Source: Acidovorax sp. CCYZU-2555 | GTDB lineage: Bacteria > Pseudomonadota > Gammaproteobacteria > Burkholderiales > Burkholderiaceae_C | NCBI RefSeq assembly: GCF_018413525.1 | Contig: NZ_JAHCDD010000005.1 | Coordinates: 55,179-119,178 of the forward strand | Length of the DNA: 64,000 nt | Reading direction: 5' to 3' | Shown: positions 27,529-38,819 of the stretch, one piece after another | How the letters are laid out: each line of letters starts with the position of its first letter | Numbering within the stretch: position 1 is the first letter of the stretch | Program-made: the position numbers and the translations under genes | Notes under the pieces: generated by a model | What the model was told of the DNA's origin: nothing | Database searches by the model: none | Seen by the model: only the letters and a program-made list of their open reading frames with translations

Positions 27529-28919
27529 GCGCCCTCCGCGGGCTCGCGCTTCACCAGACGCAGCTGCACTCCATTGGCCGAGCGAATGGTCAGCCGCCCC
27601 ACGGGTTGCGGCACATGGCCTTCGACGGGCTGCAACTGATAGCGCCGCAGCAGACATGACAGGATCAGCACGGCCTCCTGCAGCGCGAACGCCGCGCCCA
27701 GGCAGACCCGCGGCCCCATGCTGAAAGGCATATAGGCATTCTTGATGGCGTCCTTGCTTTCCTCGCGATCGAATCGATCGGGGTCGAAGGCATCGGGGTC
27801 CACCCACCACTTGCGATGGCGTTGCAGCAACCAGGGCGCGACCACCACCGTGCTGCCAGCCTTGAGCTGCTTGCCGCGCATCGGGCACGCGGCGGTGTTC
27901 TCGCGCGCGAAAAAGCCGACGGGGGGAAACAGCCGCAGCGTTTCCCGGAAGATATTCCAGACCAGGGGCAGGCTTTTCATGTCCGATTGCTCGGGCGCTC
28001 GCTGGCCCAGCGCCGCGCGCACCTGGACATGGGCGCGCTGCTGGATTTCGGGCGATTTGGCCAGCAGATAGCTGGCCCAGGTCAGTGCGCTGGCCGAAGT
28101 CTCGTGACCGGCCAGAAACAGCATCGCCACCTGGTTCACCAACTCCTCGAACGTGAAAGGCGCGCCTGTCTCCGCATCCTTGGCGCGCATGAATGCCGCC
28201 AGAATATCCTCATGCGCGCCGGGCTCGCCGCGCTGATGGGCTTCATAGCGCGGCAGGATCATGGCCTGCAGCAACGTGCGGATTTCCTTCGCGGCCTGGT
28301 TGCTGCGCCATTGCAGCCATGGGGTCCGGAGCCAGCGCATGCCGAACAGCGCCGGCAGCATCAGCTTGGGCGCCATGGCCTGGTAGCGCGCAAACGCGTC
28401 GAACACCCGATGCGCGTCCGGGCCCTGCATGGGCTCGGAAAAAATGGTGCGGAAAATGATGTCGGCCGTGACATGGGTCATCTCGATCTCGATGTCGTAG
28501 GGCTCGTCGCTCTTCAACACATCCATGCGCTCGAGCATGGCTTCGACCGCGCCCAGCATGCGCGGAAACGCCACCTGCAGCCGTGCCTGCTCGAACGCCG
28601 GGTTCATCATGCCGCGCTGACGCTGCCATTGCGCGCCATTGGTGGTGAAAATGCTGTCGCCGAGCAAGGGCGCCAGCGACTCATGCAGCAAATGGCTTTT
28701 GGGGAAAGACTGCGCCTCGCCCTGCATCACGCGCTTGACCTCCTTGGTGTCGTTGAGCATGTACAGATCGACACCCGGCAGGTGCACTTCACCCATCTGC
28801 ATGGTGTAGCTGCGCTCGTACAACGCGTCCATCCATGAGCGGCGGGCATGCCAGAAAAGGCTGAACCTGGAGGCTTTTTCAGGCCGAGGCTTGGGATACG
28901 CGGGACAAAAAAGACTCAT
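27525..28919 (-). CDS. Cytochrome P450
   Basis: This is a 464-residue P450 without an N-terminal membrane anchor. The I-helix oxygen-activation motif is AGHETSAS (about residue 270), the K-helix ExxR is ETLR, and the haem loop is FSMGPRVCLG with Cys406 as the axial ligand. Spacing and length match bacterial class P450s related to fatty-acid or hydrocarbon hydroxylases. No ferredoxin or reductase gene is adjacent. The start and stop each overlap a neighbour by 4 bp, so it is expressed with the upstream hydrolase-like gene and kpsS/kpsC. This is an unusual companion for capsule genes and suggests oxidation of a lipid linked to capsule assembly. Confidence 0.92.
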   Translation of the reverse strand: MSLFCPAYPKPRPEKASRFSLFWHARRSWMDALYERSYTMQMGEVHLPGVDLYMLNDTKEVKRVMQGEAQSFPKSHLLHESLAPLLGDSIFTTNGAQWQRQRGMMNPAFEQARLQVAFPRMLGAVEAMLERMDVLKSDEPYDIEIEMTHVTADIIFRTIFSEPMQGPDAHRVFDAFARYQAMAPKLMLPALFGMRWLRTPWLQWRSNQAAKEIRTLLQAMILPRYEAHQRGEPGAHEDILAAFMRAKDAETGAPFTFEELVNQVAMLFLAGHETSASALTWASYLLAKSPEIQQRAHVQVRAALGQRAPEQSDMKSLPLVWNIFRETLRLFPPVGFFARENTAACPMRGKQLKAGSTVVVAPWLLQRHRKWWVDPDAFDPDRFDREESKDAIKNAYMPFSMGPRVCLGAAFALQEAVLILSCLLRRYQLQPVEGHVPQPVGRLTIRSANGVQLRLVKREPAEGA

Positions 28920-30112
28920 CGGACCAGATACTTCTCAACAAATGTGCGTACAGCGCCAGGCGCTGCAAGCATGGCAAAAAAATTGTACGCACCCTGCTTT
29001 TCGGATGCCATCAGGTATTGGAAATGCATGCGCATCTTGTTGCGCCGCATCCGCCTGTAGGTCTGGGGTTCGAAAAGCTTGTGAAAGCGCGGGCTGCACA
29101 TGTGACGCGGATTGGCGTAAGCCTGGGCTGGCGCGGGGGCACCGCGCATGGCCAGCGGCAGCAGATCGCACATGCCGAAACTCACGCTGTCGCCGGGCGA
29201 GGAAACGTCGGCCCAAAACACCCGGCTGTCTGCCGCCACCGCCTGCAAGGTGGCGCGCAAGGCCTGCGCCTGGCGCATCAAGGTAAACAGCGGAATGCAA
29301 TTTCCCAAGGTCAGCAAAGTCACCGCTGCAGGCGCCTGGCCCACCGCGGTCGGCTGCGTGGGAAGACGCTGGCGCAGAGCATCCACCAGATGCAAGGCCT
29401 GGACACTGCCCACGCTGAAGCCCACCACTACCACTTCCAACCCTGGCTGGCGCTCCGAGCGGGCCTGTATCCAGTCCGCCATGGCAAGCGTGCGCTGCGC
29501 AAGCACCGCGCCATCGCGCTGCGCGCTGTGCGCCGCAAAATTGAAAATTCTCAGCAGCCAGCTCACATTGAGCCGCTTGTCGAGTGCCGCGCTGCCCCAC
29601 AGCGCGGCGGCGAAAATCGCCGACGGCGGCATCCATCGCACCCACGAGGGCAGCGCTTCGCTCCAGCGCCAACCCAGTGCGAAACCGCCCATGGCCAGCA
29701 TCACCGCCAAGCAGATATAGAGCAAGGGGTAGGCAAAGGCCAGCAACGTGTTGGGGGTCTGGCGGCGAATCGGCCGCAACACGCGCCAATCCTTGAGCAC
29801 CGTTGCATAAGTCTTGCATGCCTGCGCGGTCACACGCCACCAGGAACGCGGCCAGTGCGCGCGCACGGCATCGCTCCAGTCGAAGAACACGTAGTCGCCA
29901 CCGCCCGCCTCGCCGCTGAACGTCCACTGCGCATGGCGATGGCTACCCACATCCAGCGGCCGGCGCGGCCCCACGGCATACTCACGGCCGTCGACCTTGC
30001 CCTGCAAAACGGCATGTTCGGCAAACAAGCGGTAGTAATGGCGAGCACCGCGCGGGTCGAAGCCGCCAACGAACACCACGAGCCTCGGAGGCAATCCGTC
30101 ATGACGGCTCAC
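28916..30112 (-). CDS. Membrane-associated alpha/beta-hydrolase-like protein in the capsule operon
   Basis: This is a 398-residue protein starting at a GTG (30112) that overlaps the kpsS stop by 4 bp. The N-terminal LVVFVGGFDPRGARHYYR resembles the oxyanion strand-loop of alpha/beta hydrolases. Two hydrophobic helices follow (TLLAFAYPLLYICLAVMLAM, about 122-146, and about 163-178). The nucleophile elbow VVVVGFSVGSVQA places Ser233 in GFSVG. A DUF assignment could not be made from memory. The frame extends upstream to 30298, but only as a shadow of kpsS. In this location a lipase, esterase or thioesterase acting on the capsule's phospholipid anchor is a reasonable guess. Confidence 0.75.
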   Translation of the reverse strand: MSRHDGLPPRLVVFVGGFDPRGARHYYRLFAEHAVLQGKVDGREYAVGPRRPLDVGSHRHAQWTFSGEAGGGDYVFFDWSDAVRAHWPRSWWRVTAQACKTYATVLKDWRVLRPIRRQTPNTLLAFAYPLLYICLAVMLAMGGFALGWRWSEALPSWVRWMPPSAIFAAALWGSAALDKRLNVSWLLRIFNFAAHSAQRDGAVLAQRTLAMADWIQARSERQPGLEVVVVGFSVGSVQALHLVDALRQRLPTQPTAVGQAPAAVTLLTLGNCIPLFTLMRQAQALRATLQAVAADSRVFWADVSSPGDSVSFGMCDLLPLAMRGAPAPAQAYANPRHMCSPRFHKLFEPQTYRRMRRNKMRMHFQYLMASEKQGAYNFFAMLAAPGAVRTFVEKYLVR

Positions 30113-31623
30113 GGCGCAGAGCCCTTGCGCCGGGCGCGGCGCTTGGCGGGTCGCGTCGGCGCAGACCCAGATCCGGACAGCGGCGCAATGGCCTGGTTCG
30201 AGGCGGCCTTGCCAGGGGTTGCCGGCAAGACCTGCACCACCGACTCGGGCCACAGTCGCTGCGCCATCATCCCTTGGAGTCGCACGCCGCAGCGCCACGC
30301 GACGCCGGGCAGCTTGCGGTAGAAGCTGCCGTTGAGCTGCGTGCGCGTGACCAGTGCGGCCTTGAAACGCTGCAGCATGTCGGCACAGGGAAGCGCGCTG
30401 CGGGCCTCAAACCAGAAGTCATTCAAACGTCCCTGAAACGTCATGCCCGGTAGATCGTAAAGCGCAGACCCGCAGACCTTGACGGGCGCGCCATGGCCCA
30501 GCGCCGACAGGCCGGTCGTGCTGTTGACCAACACCACGCCTTTGCAGGCCTTGAGCAGGCTGGGCAAATGCTGGTCGTGGATATAGAGCACCTTCCCTTG
30601 CAGGCCATGGCGCTTGGTCAGCAGACGCACGGCCTTGCCGTAGTTGCGGTGACCGCGGTCCATGGGATGGTGCTTGAACACCAGTACATCCTCTTGTACG
30701 GACTGCGCATTGAGCGGCAATTGCTTATCGGCCTGATTCTCGCGCAGCAACGCGCCCGCGAACGAGCGCATCACATGGTCGATGAAGCCGCACACCGACT
30801 CGTAGTCGGAGTGCACGGTGATTTGCGCATCGTTGTAGACCTGCAGCGGAATCAGAAAGAACTTTCGGCGCCACTCGCCTTCGAGCTTTTCCTGCACCCC
30901 CTTTTCCGTCCAGCGGAAATACGCCTTGCGCGCAAACGACAACAACCACCAAAGCCCGTCCCAAATTGTCAGCGGCCTATGGTGCAGCGCGTTGTTCCAG
31001 AAAAGGTAGCCTGCCCAGGACGCAAAAAAATACAGCATGCCCCAGGTAGCGGCGCTCCAGTAGCCATTGCCCACCGCCTGGTGGGCTGGCATCTGGGGCG
31101 CAGCCAGCTTGCTCGAAAGACTGTCCGACCGGTCGACCGGCGCATGGGATTCGTCGGCCACGTCGGCATTGGCTGCCTGCGGCACCTCCTGTGTTGTCTG
31201 GTTCTTGAGCCAATCGGCGAGGTCCTGGTGGAACACCGAATGGCCGTTGACTCCCACTGGCTCGAACGTCACATAGTCAGGGCGCAGATAGCCTTCTTCA
31301 AAGACACCCACGGCAATGCCCCGGCTTTCGGCCAGGGCCCGGACATTGGCGTGGATGGGACGGCAGTCGCCAAACAGCAAAACGACATCAATGCGATGTT
31401 GCGTCAGCAGTGAGGGCAACTCCCGGTGCCACTCTTGCAGGCTGCCTTTGAAACCATGGGCGCTGCGAGGATAGAACAGCCAGTCCCCGGCGTTGAAGTT
31501 GACCTTGAAAACTTGCGCGCCCGCACCGCGCAGATCGTGCGCGAGGTTGCTGAAAAAGGGCCCCACCGGACCTTGCAGCAACAACACGCGCTTGCCAGAA
31601 AAAGCCGAAGCCACCGCGCTCAT
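30109..31623 (-). CDS. kpsS: Capsule polysaccharide Kdo transferase KpsS
   Basis: This 504-residue protein starts RVLLLQGPVGPFFSNLAHDL and continues VFKVNFNAGDWLFYP, the KpsS signature. LFGDCRPIHANVRALAESRG, EEGYLRPDYVTFE and the C-terminal GVVLVNSTTGLSALGHGAPV are conserved motifs of the capsule transferases. KpsS adds the first beta-Kdo to lysophosphatidylglycerol at the inner face of the inner membrane, priming the poly-Kdo linker of ABC-exported capsules. Its start overlaps the kpsC stop by 4 bp, and its stop overlaps the hydrolase-like gene by 4 bp. Confidence 0.94.
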   Translation of the reverse strand: MSAVASAFSGKRVLLLQGPVGPFFSNLAHDLRGAGAQVFKVNFNAGDWLFYPRSAHGFKGSLQEWHRELPSLLTQHRIDVVLLFGDCRPIHANVRALAESRGIAVGVFEEGYLRPDYVTFEPVGVNGHSVFHQDLADWLKNQTTQEVPQAANADVADESHAPVDRSDSLSSKLAAPQMPAHQAVGNGYWSAATWGMLYFFASWAGYLFWNNALHHRPLTIWDGLWWLLSFARKAYFRWTEKGVQEKLEGEWRRKFFLIPLQVYNDAQITVHSDYESVCGFIDHVMRSFAGALLRENQADKQLPLNAQSVQEDVLVFKHHPMDRGHRNYGKAVRLLTKRHGLQGKVLYIHDQHLPSLLKACKGVVLVNSTTGLSALGHGAPVKVCGSALYDLPGMTFQGRLNDFWFEARSALPCADMLQRFKAALVTRTQLNGSFYRKLPGVAWRCGVRLQGMMAQRLWPESVVQVLPATPGKAASNQAIAPLSGSGSAPTRPAKRRARRKGSAP

Positions 31624-33758
31624 TGCCCCTTCCTCCCCAAAGGCGGGGGCCTGCTGGAATACTTACTCATCACAGACTGCAATTGCACCGAATGTGCGCA
31701 CCCCGAAGATCGCAGCAGCGCGCGTATTTTCCGGATTTGTCTGGCCACAAAGCCCAGCTTCATTTGTTTCAACTTGCCTTGCTCTTCCAAGCGCGTGCGC
31801 TCCTCGAGCAGACGTTGCAACACTGATTCGCAAGTGGTGTAGCCGTTGAGCACGGGGTCCCAATAGAGGGGGTAGAACAACAACGCGCCCGCGACCAGCG
31901 CATCCAGACTCAGCGCCCTGCCGCGTCGCGGCATCGCCAGCGTGTCGTGGGTCAAGCCCCAGCCCGCATAGAAAGGCCGACCGTGAACCACGACGGTCTT
32001 GCCGCGCAGCAAGGCATCGAATCCGGTCAGCGACGTCATGGTCACCACCACCTCGCAGGCCTCGATGCAACTGATGACCGAAGACTGCAACTCGACATGA
32101 TTTGCCCATTGCCGGGCCTGGTCGAGCGCCACCTTGCCGCGGCGATTGCCGCTGGTCACATCAGGGTGTGGTTTGTAGACAATGAACGCGTGCGGATAGG
32201 CTGCGCGCGCAGCCTGCAGCAAGCCCAGATTCGTATGCACGCCGCTCACCGTGTCACAGCCGAAACGGATGGACGCGTCATCTTCAACCTGCCCTGGCAC
32301 CAGCACCACCTGCTGGCCTGGCACGACACCAGGCCACTGCACGGGCAGCAAGGCGTCGAGGTTGTATTTGGTGATGCCATGCGCGACGATGGTCTCGCGC
32401 ACCTTGGCGGCGCGGCCCAGATCTTCGGCCGTGAATTCGCGCCCGTTGAGCATGTCTTCCAGCTCGGAAGGTCGGGACGGATCGAAGTAAAGCCCCTTGG
32501 CATCGAGCACAAACGACTGCGGCGCAATCAGATCGGAGCCCAGGCCCACGGAGCGTACAAAGCCGTCTTCCATGCGCAGCAGGCGCACACCGGCTTCATT
32601 CGCCAACTGCTCCACTCCCACAGGCGGTACCCGTCCCCAGCACACCAGACAATCCGCACCTTGGAGCTGCAGCGCGGCCGCAGCCTTGGCATTTTTGACG
32701 AACAGGACATTGCCCCGGAAAAGGGACAGCATGGGCTGCACATTGGCCGCTTTCCAGCGGCGAAAGCCCACGCAAACCATGCGCGCGGGAAAACGTTGCG
32801 CGACCTCACGCTGCAGGGAAAGCCAGCGCATGGCGTCCCAGATGCTGCCGCGCTCGCGCGTCTCGGGGTTCAGGTAACGCGTGTAGTGGACATATGCCGC
32901 CGCAAACAACTCATCCACCGAGCGCGTGCGCGCGCGCCTGGCCATCGCTGGATGCCCACCCTGGCGGTCATCGGTCGCGCCCCAGCCTGCATACCAGGGC
33001 ACGCCAAAGCAAGTCACCGGCTTGCCGGCCAGCAATGCCTCAAAGCCCATGGTCGACGTGACCACGTACACGCGGTCCATCTGCTGTATCAGACTCAGCG
33101 GATTGACCGCGTCGCGCAGCACCACGGTATGGGCATCCTCCTGCACCGCGGTCAGATAGCCGCCTTTGCGGCCTGACGTAACTTCGGGATGCGTCTTCAC
33201 ATAGACGACAGCGCCCGGGTTTTCGGCTTTGGCAGCCGCGAGCATTGCGTCGAAGGTCCGCGCATTCGCGCCGCCCAACGCCACGCTCATATCGCCGGCG
33301 GTCTGATCGATCACCAGTATCCGTGCACTGTCTTGTGCACGAAGCGCATCGGCGGGAAGCGCCGGCGCATGGTTGTACTTGCTCAGCCCAATGCCAAGCA
33401 ATGGAGTACGAGCCAAAGCATCGGGCGAAAGCAAATCATCTGCTTCGTTAAGCAACCTCTCCAACGCACTCACCTTGGTGCAGTCGTAATAGATTCCTTC
33501 GTCATCCACCACCAGTGCAACGGGCGGAAAGTGCGCGCCCGTGCCAAACGAACGCAGAAATCCATCTTCGAGCGCTACATACGGCAGACCGTGCGTGGCG
33601 GCATAAGCAACCGCCTGGCGCGTGCTGGGTCGCCGGCCCCAACCAGCGACCGCATCGACGTCCGCGGCGAACCAACCAAGCCTGCGAACGTCTGCCCCGA
33701 TAAAAGACGAAAGGTAAGGGATACGGCCAATGCCCGACGACAGAATTCCAATTCGCAT
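31620..33758 (-). CDS. kpsC: Capsule polysaccharide dual Kdo transferase KpsC
   Basis: This 712-residue protein has two homologous transferase halves. The first half carries LEDGFLRSFGTGAHFPPVAL near residue 63, and the second carries MEDGFVRSVGLGSDLIAPQS near residue 390. Each half has its own KTHPEV/KPHPDV and glycine-rich PV..G.P.YAGWG end motif. In known systems KpsC extends the Kdo linker with alternating beta-2,4 and beta-2,7 linkages. The start MRIGILSSGIGRI at 33758 lies 1 bp after the kpsF stop. Confidence 0.95.
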   Translation of the reverse strand: MRIGILSSGIGRIPYLSSFIGADVRRLGWFAADVDAVAGWGRRPSTRQAVAYAATHGLPYVALEDGFLRSFGTGAHFPPVALVVDDEGIYYDCTKVSALERLLNEADDLLSPDALARTPLLGIGLSKYNHAPALPADALRAQDSARILVIDQTAGDMSVALGGANARTFDAMLAAAKAENPGAVVYVKTHPEVTSGRKGGYLTAVQEDAHTVVLRDAVNPLSLIQQMDRVYVVTSTMGFEALLAGKPVTCFGVPWYAGWGATDDRQGGHPAMARRARTRSVDELFAAAYVHYTRYLNPETRERGSIWDAMRWLSLQREVAQRFPARMVCVGFRRWKAANVQPMLSLFRGNVLFVKNAKAAAALQLQGADCLVCWGRVPPVGVEQLANEAGVRLLRMEDGFVRSVGLGSDLIAPQSFVLDAKGLYFDPSRPSELEDMLNGREFTAEDLGRAAKVRETIVAHGITKYNLDALLPVQWPGVVPGQQVVLVPGQVEDDASIRFGCDTVSGVHTNLGLLQAARAAYPHAFIVYKPHPDVTSGNRRGKVALDQARQWANHVELQSSVISCIEACEVVVTMTSLTGFDALLRGKTVVVHGRPFYAGWGLTHDTLAMPRRGRALSLDALVAGALLFYPLYWDPVLNGYTTCESVLQRLLEERTRLEEQGKLKQMKLGFVARQIRKIRALLRSSGCAHSVQLQSVMSKYSSRPPPLGRKGQ

Positions 33759-33759
33759 A

Positions 33760-34743
33760 TCAGACCAGTGCAGCTTCCTGCTTGAGGCCGTATATCTGCA
33801 GTACGCCAACCACAATGCCTTGCGCGCTGTGAACGACCAGAGCGCCCACTTCCTTCTCACGCATATAGGCTTCGGCTTCCGAAAACCGTGTGTCTGGAGC
33901 AATCGTCAACGGATTGGAAGACATCATTTCCGCAGCCCGCAAAAGCTTGGTATCGCCCTGCGCTTCAAACGCACGGCGCAAATCACCGTCCGTGATGATC
34001 CCTTTGAGTTCCTGCTGCTCCATGACCAGCGTCAAACCGAGCCGACCATAGGTGATCGAGTTCACCACATCGCGAAAAGAGGCATCCGGTGCACAAATCG
34101 GCAATGCCCCCTTATGCATTACGTCACTTACCCGAGTAAGCAGTTTTCGCCCCAGGCTGCCGCCGGGGTGAAACCGCGCAAAGTCCGCGGGTTGGAAATC
34201 ACGCTTTACGGTCAGGGCCACGGCCAGGGCATCGCCCATCACCAAAGTATTGGTTGTCGAACTGGTGGGCGCCAGATTGTTCTTGCAGGCCTCGCGCTCC
34301 ACACCCACATCCAGCACGACATGGGAATGCTGCGCAAGCGTCGAGTCCAGCTTTCCGGTCAGCGAAATTATCTTGTTTTGCTGATGCTGCAGAAAAGGAA
34401 GAATGCGCAAGACCTCTTCGGTCTCGCCCGAGTTCGAAATAAGCAGCAAGACGTCGACAGGCCTGATCATTCCCAGATCGCCGTGAAATGCCTCGCCTGG
34501 ATGCACAAAAAAGGAAGGCGTTCCCGTCGAAGCCAATGTGGCGGCGATTTTTTTCCCAATGATTCCCGACTTGCCCATGCCGACGATGACCAATCGACCC
34601 TGCATGGCCAATATGATATCCACCGCCTCATTGAAACCTTCACCCATGCGCGAGCGCATGCGCTGCAGGGCCTCGATTTCAATATCGAGCGTTTCCATTC
34701 CTATTGCCAGTGCATCACAGGTGCTTCGCATATTTATCGCCAT
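33760..34743 (-). CDS. kpsF: Arabinose-5-phosphate isomerase, KpsF/KdsD family
   Basis: This 327-residue isomerase converts ribulose-5-phosphate to arabinose-5-phosphate, the first step to Kdo. An N-terminal SIS domain contains LVIVGMGKSGIIGKKIAATLASTGT and LLLISNSGETEEVL; APTSSTTNTLVMGDALAVAL is the family signature. Two C-terminal CBS domains follow, with MHKGALPICAPDASFRDVV and MMSSNPLTIAPDTRFSEA. The ATG at 34743 has a GGGGA Shine-Dalgarno; an ATG four codons later is possible. A capsule-dedicated copy is typical of group 2 loci. Confidence 0.93.
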   Translation of the reverse strand: MAINMRSTCDALAIGMETLDIEIEALQRMRSRMGEGFNEAVDIILAMQGRLVIVGMGKSGIIGKKIAATLASTGTPSFFVHPGEAFHGDLGMIRPVDVLLLISNSGETEEVLRILPFLQHQQNKIISLTGKLDSTLAQHSHVVLDVGVEREACKNNLAPTSSTTNTLVMGDALAVALTVKRDFQPADFARFHPGGSLGRKLLTRVSDVMHKGALPICAPDASFRDVVNSITYGRLGLTLVMEQQELKGIITDGDLRRAFEAQGDTKLLRAAEMMSSNPLTIAPDTRFSEAEAYMREKEVGALVVHSAQGIVVGVLQIYGLKQEAALV

Positions 34744-34888
34744 ATTAAATTTTCCCCAGCTGCACAATCGTTATTATAAAAATCATAAATAGCACTGCCT
34801 CTCCCCGCCAAGCAGCGCCGCAGCCCGCGCGCATCAACAGATATTCTGCTACACCACACAAGCAGCACAGTTCTCGTGCAGCAAGCAC
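34744..34888. other. Intergenic gap kdsA-kpsF
   Basis: This 145-bp AT-rich gap lies between the kdsA stop and the kpsF start within an otherwise tight cluster. It may carry a secondary promoter for kpsF-kpsC-kpsS and the genes beyond. No clear promoter or terminator was identified. Confidence 0.35.
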
Positions 34889-37160
<2,272 letters not shown>

Positions 37161-37171
37161 CTCTTATTCCA

Positions 37172-38818
37172 TCAAGATTTTGCGGGAAAAAAATGCCTCA
37201 AGGCCCTAACTGGAACAACATGTGAATCAGCACAGAACTTCCGAGGATTCAGCATGAATTTCCTCAACTTCCGTCTGACAGAGCCGTCGCGCCCCGCAGT
37301 CACCATATCATTCATCAAGGTCACACTTCCAGCCAATGGCTCTTTGAAAGCAGCAGTCTTCTCCTCAACGCTCATATTTTCAATATTAATATTTTCATTG
37401 ACTTTTTCGACAATTAAATTATCTTCAACACGAGCACTGGAAGTTTTATAAATGTTTTTTGCCAGCCCAATAATTGGAGACAGCTCAAATATTGAGTTCA
37501 GTCTTGTCACCCCGGAATCGTGAATGGAAACCAACTGCCCCTGCATTAAACGCCTTAAAAAATCCTCAAAAACAACAAACTCATCCAAATTCAAGGAACC
37601 ACTTATGCGCCCTGAATTAATATCTTTCAAAAAATCATCACAAGAAGTCAAAGAATAATCACTGGTAAATCCTTTTTCGCCGAAAAAGGCATTGCCAAAC
37701 TGAACCGGCTTTAACCCGTGAAATGCAGCCTCTATCAAACTTTGAGAGTTCAGACCAACCACAAAAGTTGACATTGAGAAAATCTTCTCTATTGGATAAT
37801 GATCCACAATCCTGATTCGCTCTTTCTCCTGAATTGGAAAATCAGCAAAAAAATCATTTAAAACATCTTTTGTAAGAGATTTTTCGACATTGGTTTTTTT
37901 TTCCTCCCAAGGGTGGGATTTAAACACCACGTTATAGCCGTCACGGATCAACGTTTCTATGATTTCCTTATAAAAAGAAATAGAAGATAGCCCGACATTC
38001 TTATATTCCAGCAAAGAAAAGTCATTGACAACCTGACCTAGTACAGTAACAATTTTCCCTGGTAGCGAAAATTCAATATCCTCACCAAAATCTGGCTGCA
38101 CCACATTTTTATTCTTTGCCAAAACCACCTTATTAATGGCCTTCATCCTCTCTCTATCAAGCTCATTCCCCTGCAACTTCGGAGCAAGAGAGTCGAAAAC
38201 AGCTTGATGACGTATATCGCAGTTGTTTGCAATAGGTCCATATTTTTCTTCGCAATAGTAATCATTCCCAGTGAAGAATGACTCCATATGAAGAACTTTT
38301 GTCGGCGTGTAACGCAATAGCTCAACCAACGATCTTTGGTAAATTAATGACCCGGAAAAAACACAGCAATGCGTGAATTCTTTTTCGTCGGCTAAAAACT
38401 TCGACCAAAAATCCAGCCACCCCCATGCTGCTGCCAAGCACTGCATAAGCACTTGCTTGTTAAGCAACAACATTTTATTGAAAACATCCTCCGACTCTAA
38501 CGGAAGAGGCTCATTGAACCACGATGGCCCAACAATCACTTTCGACAATATCTCTGCACGAGATATCTTGAAAAGATTTACGCCTTTTATAGAATAATTA
38601 AAAAGCGTCTTTTGATCCAGATGAGAGAGAACACGTGCAAATTCATTCAACTCCTGGGACTTTGTTTCGTAGTTCCCAAAAAGGGATATCCAGTCGCGCC
38701 GGCCTTTTACAAAATTAACCGATGCGCCAGATTTCTCAACAAATTTAAAAAAAGAAGTAAAGTTTCTCTGATTTATATGCAAATCGTCAGGGATCAAGAT
38801 GCTATATTTTTTTATCAT
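37172..38818 (-). CDS. Capsule polysaccharide glycosyltransferase-like protein
   Basis: This 548-residue AT-rich gene product is probably a GT-B fold transferase related to capsule synthesis proteins. YNVVFKSHPWEEK (about residues 300-312) and VVGLNSQSLIEAAFHGLKPVQFG (about 360-382) correspond to the KxHP and S..EA...G.P sugar-nucleotide-binding motifs of KpsC/KpsS/sialyltransferase-like enzymes. The C-terminal VRRKLRKFMLNPRKF is a basic amphipathic patch of the kind that tethers capsule glycosyltransferases to the membrane. No signal peptide. It probably adds a backbone or linker sugar; donor and linkage cannot be read. It starts 1 bp after the glycosyltransferase stop. Confidence 0.72.
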   Translation of the reverse strand: MIKKYSILIPDDLHINQRNFTSFFKFVEKSGASVNFVKGRRDWISLFGNYETKSQELNEFARVLSHLDQKTLFNYSIKGVNLFKISRAEILSKVIVGPSWFNEPLPLESEDVFNKMLLLNKQVLMQCLAAAWGWLDFWSKFLADEKEFTHCCVFSGSLIYQRSLVELLRYTPTKVLHMESFFTGNDYYCEEKYGPIANNCDIRHQAVFDSLAPKLQGNELDRERMKAINKVVLAKNKNVVQPDFGEDIEFSLPGKIVTVLGQVVNDFSLLEYKNVGLSSISFYKEIIETLIRDGYNVVFKSHPWEEKKTNVEKSLTKDVLNDFFADFPIQEKERIRIVDHYPIEKIFSMSTFVVGLNSQSLIEAAFHGLKPVQFGNAFFGEKGFTSDYSLTSCDDFLKDINSGRISGSLNLDEFVVFEDFLRRLMQGQLVSIHDSGVTRLNSIFELSPIIGLAKNIYKTSSARVEDNLIVEKVNENINIENMSVEEKTAAFKEPLAGSVTLMNDMVTAGRDGSVRRKLRKFMLNPRKFCADSHVVPVRALRHFFPAKS

Positions 38819-38819
38819 T

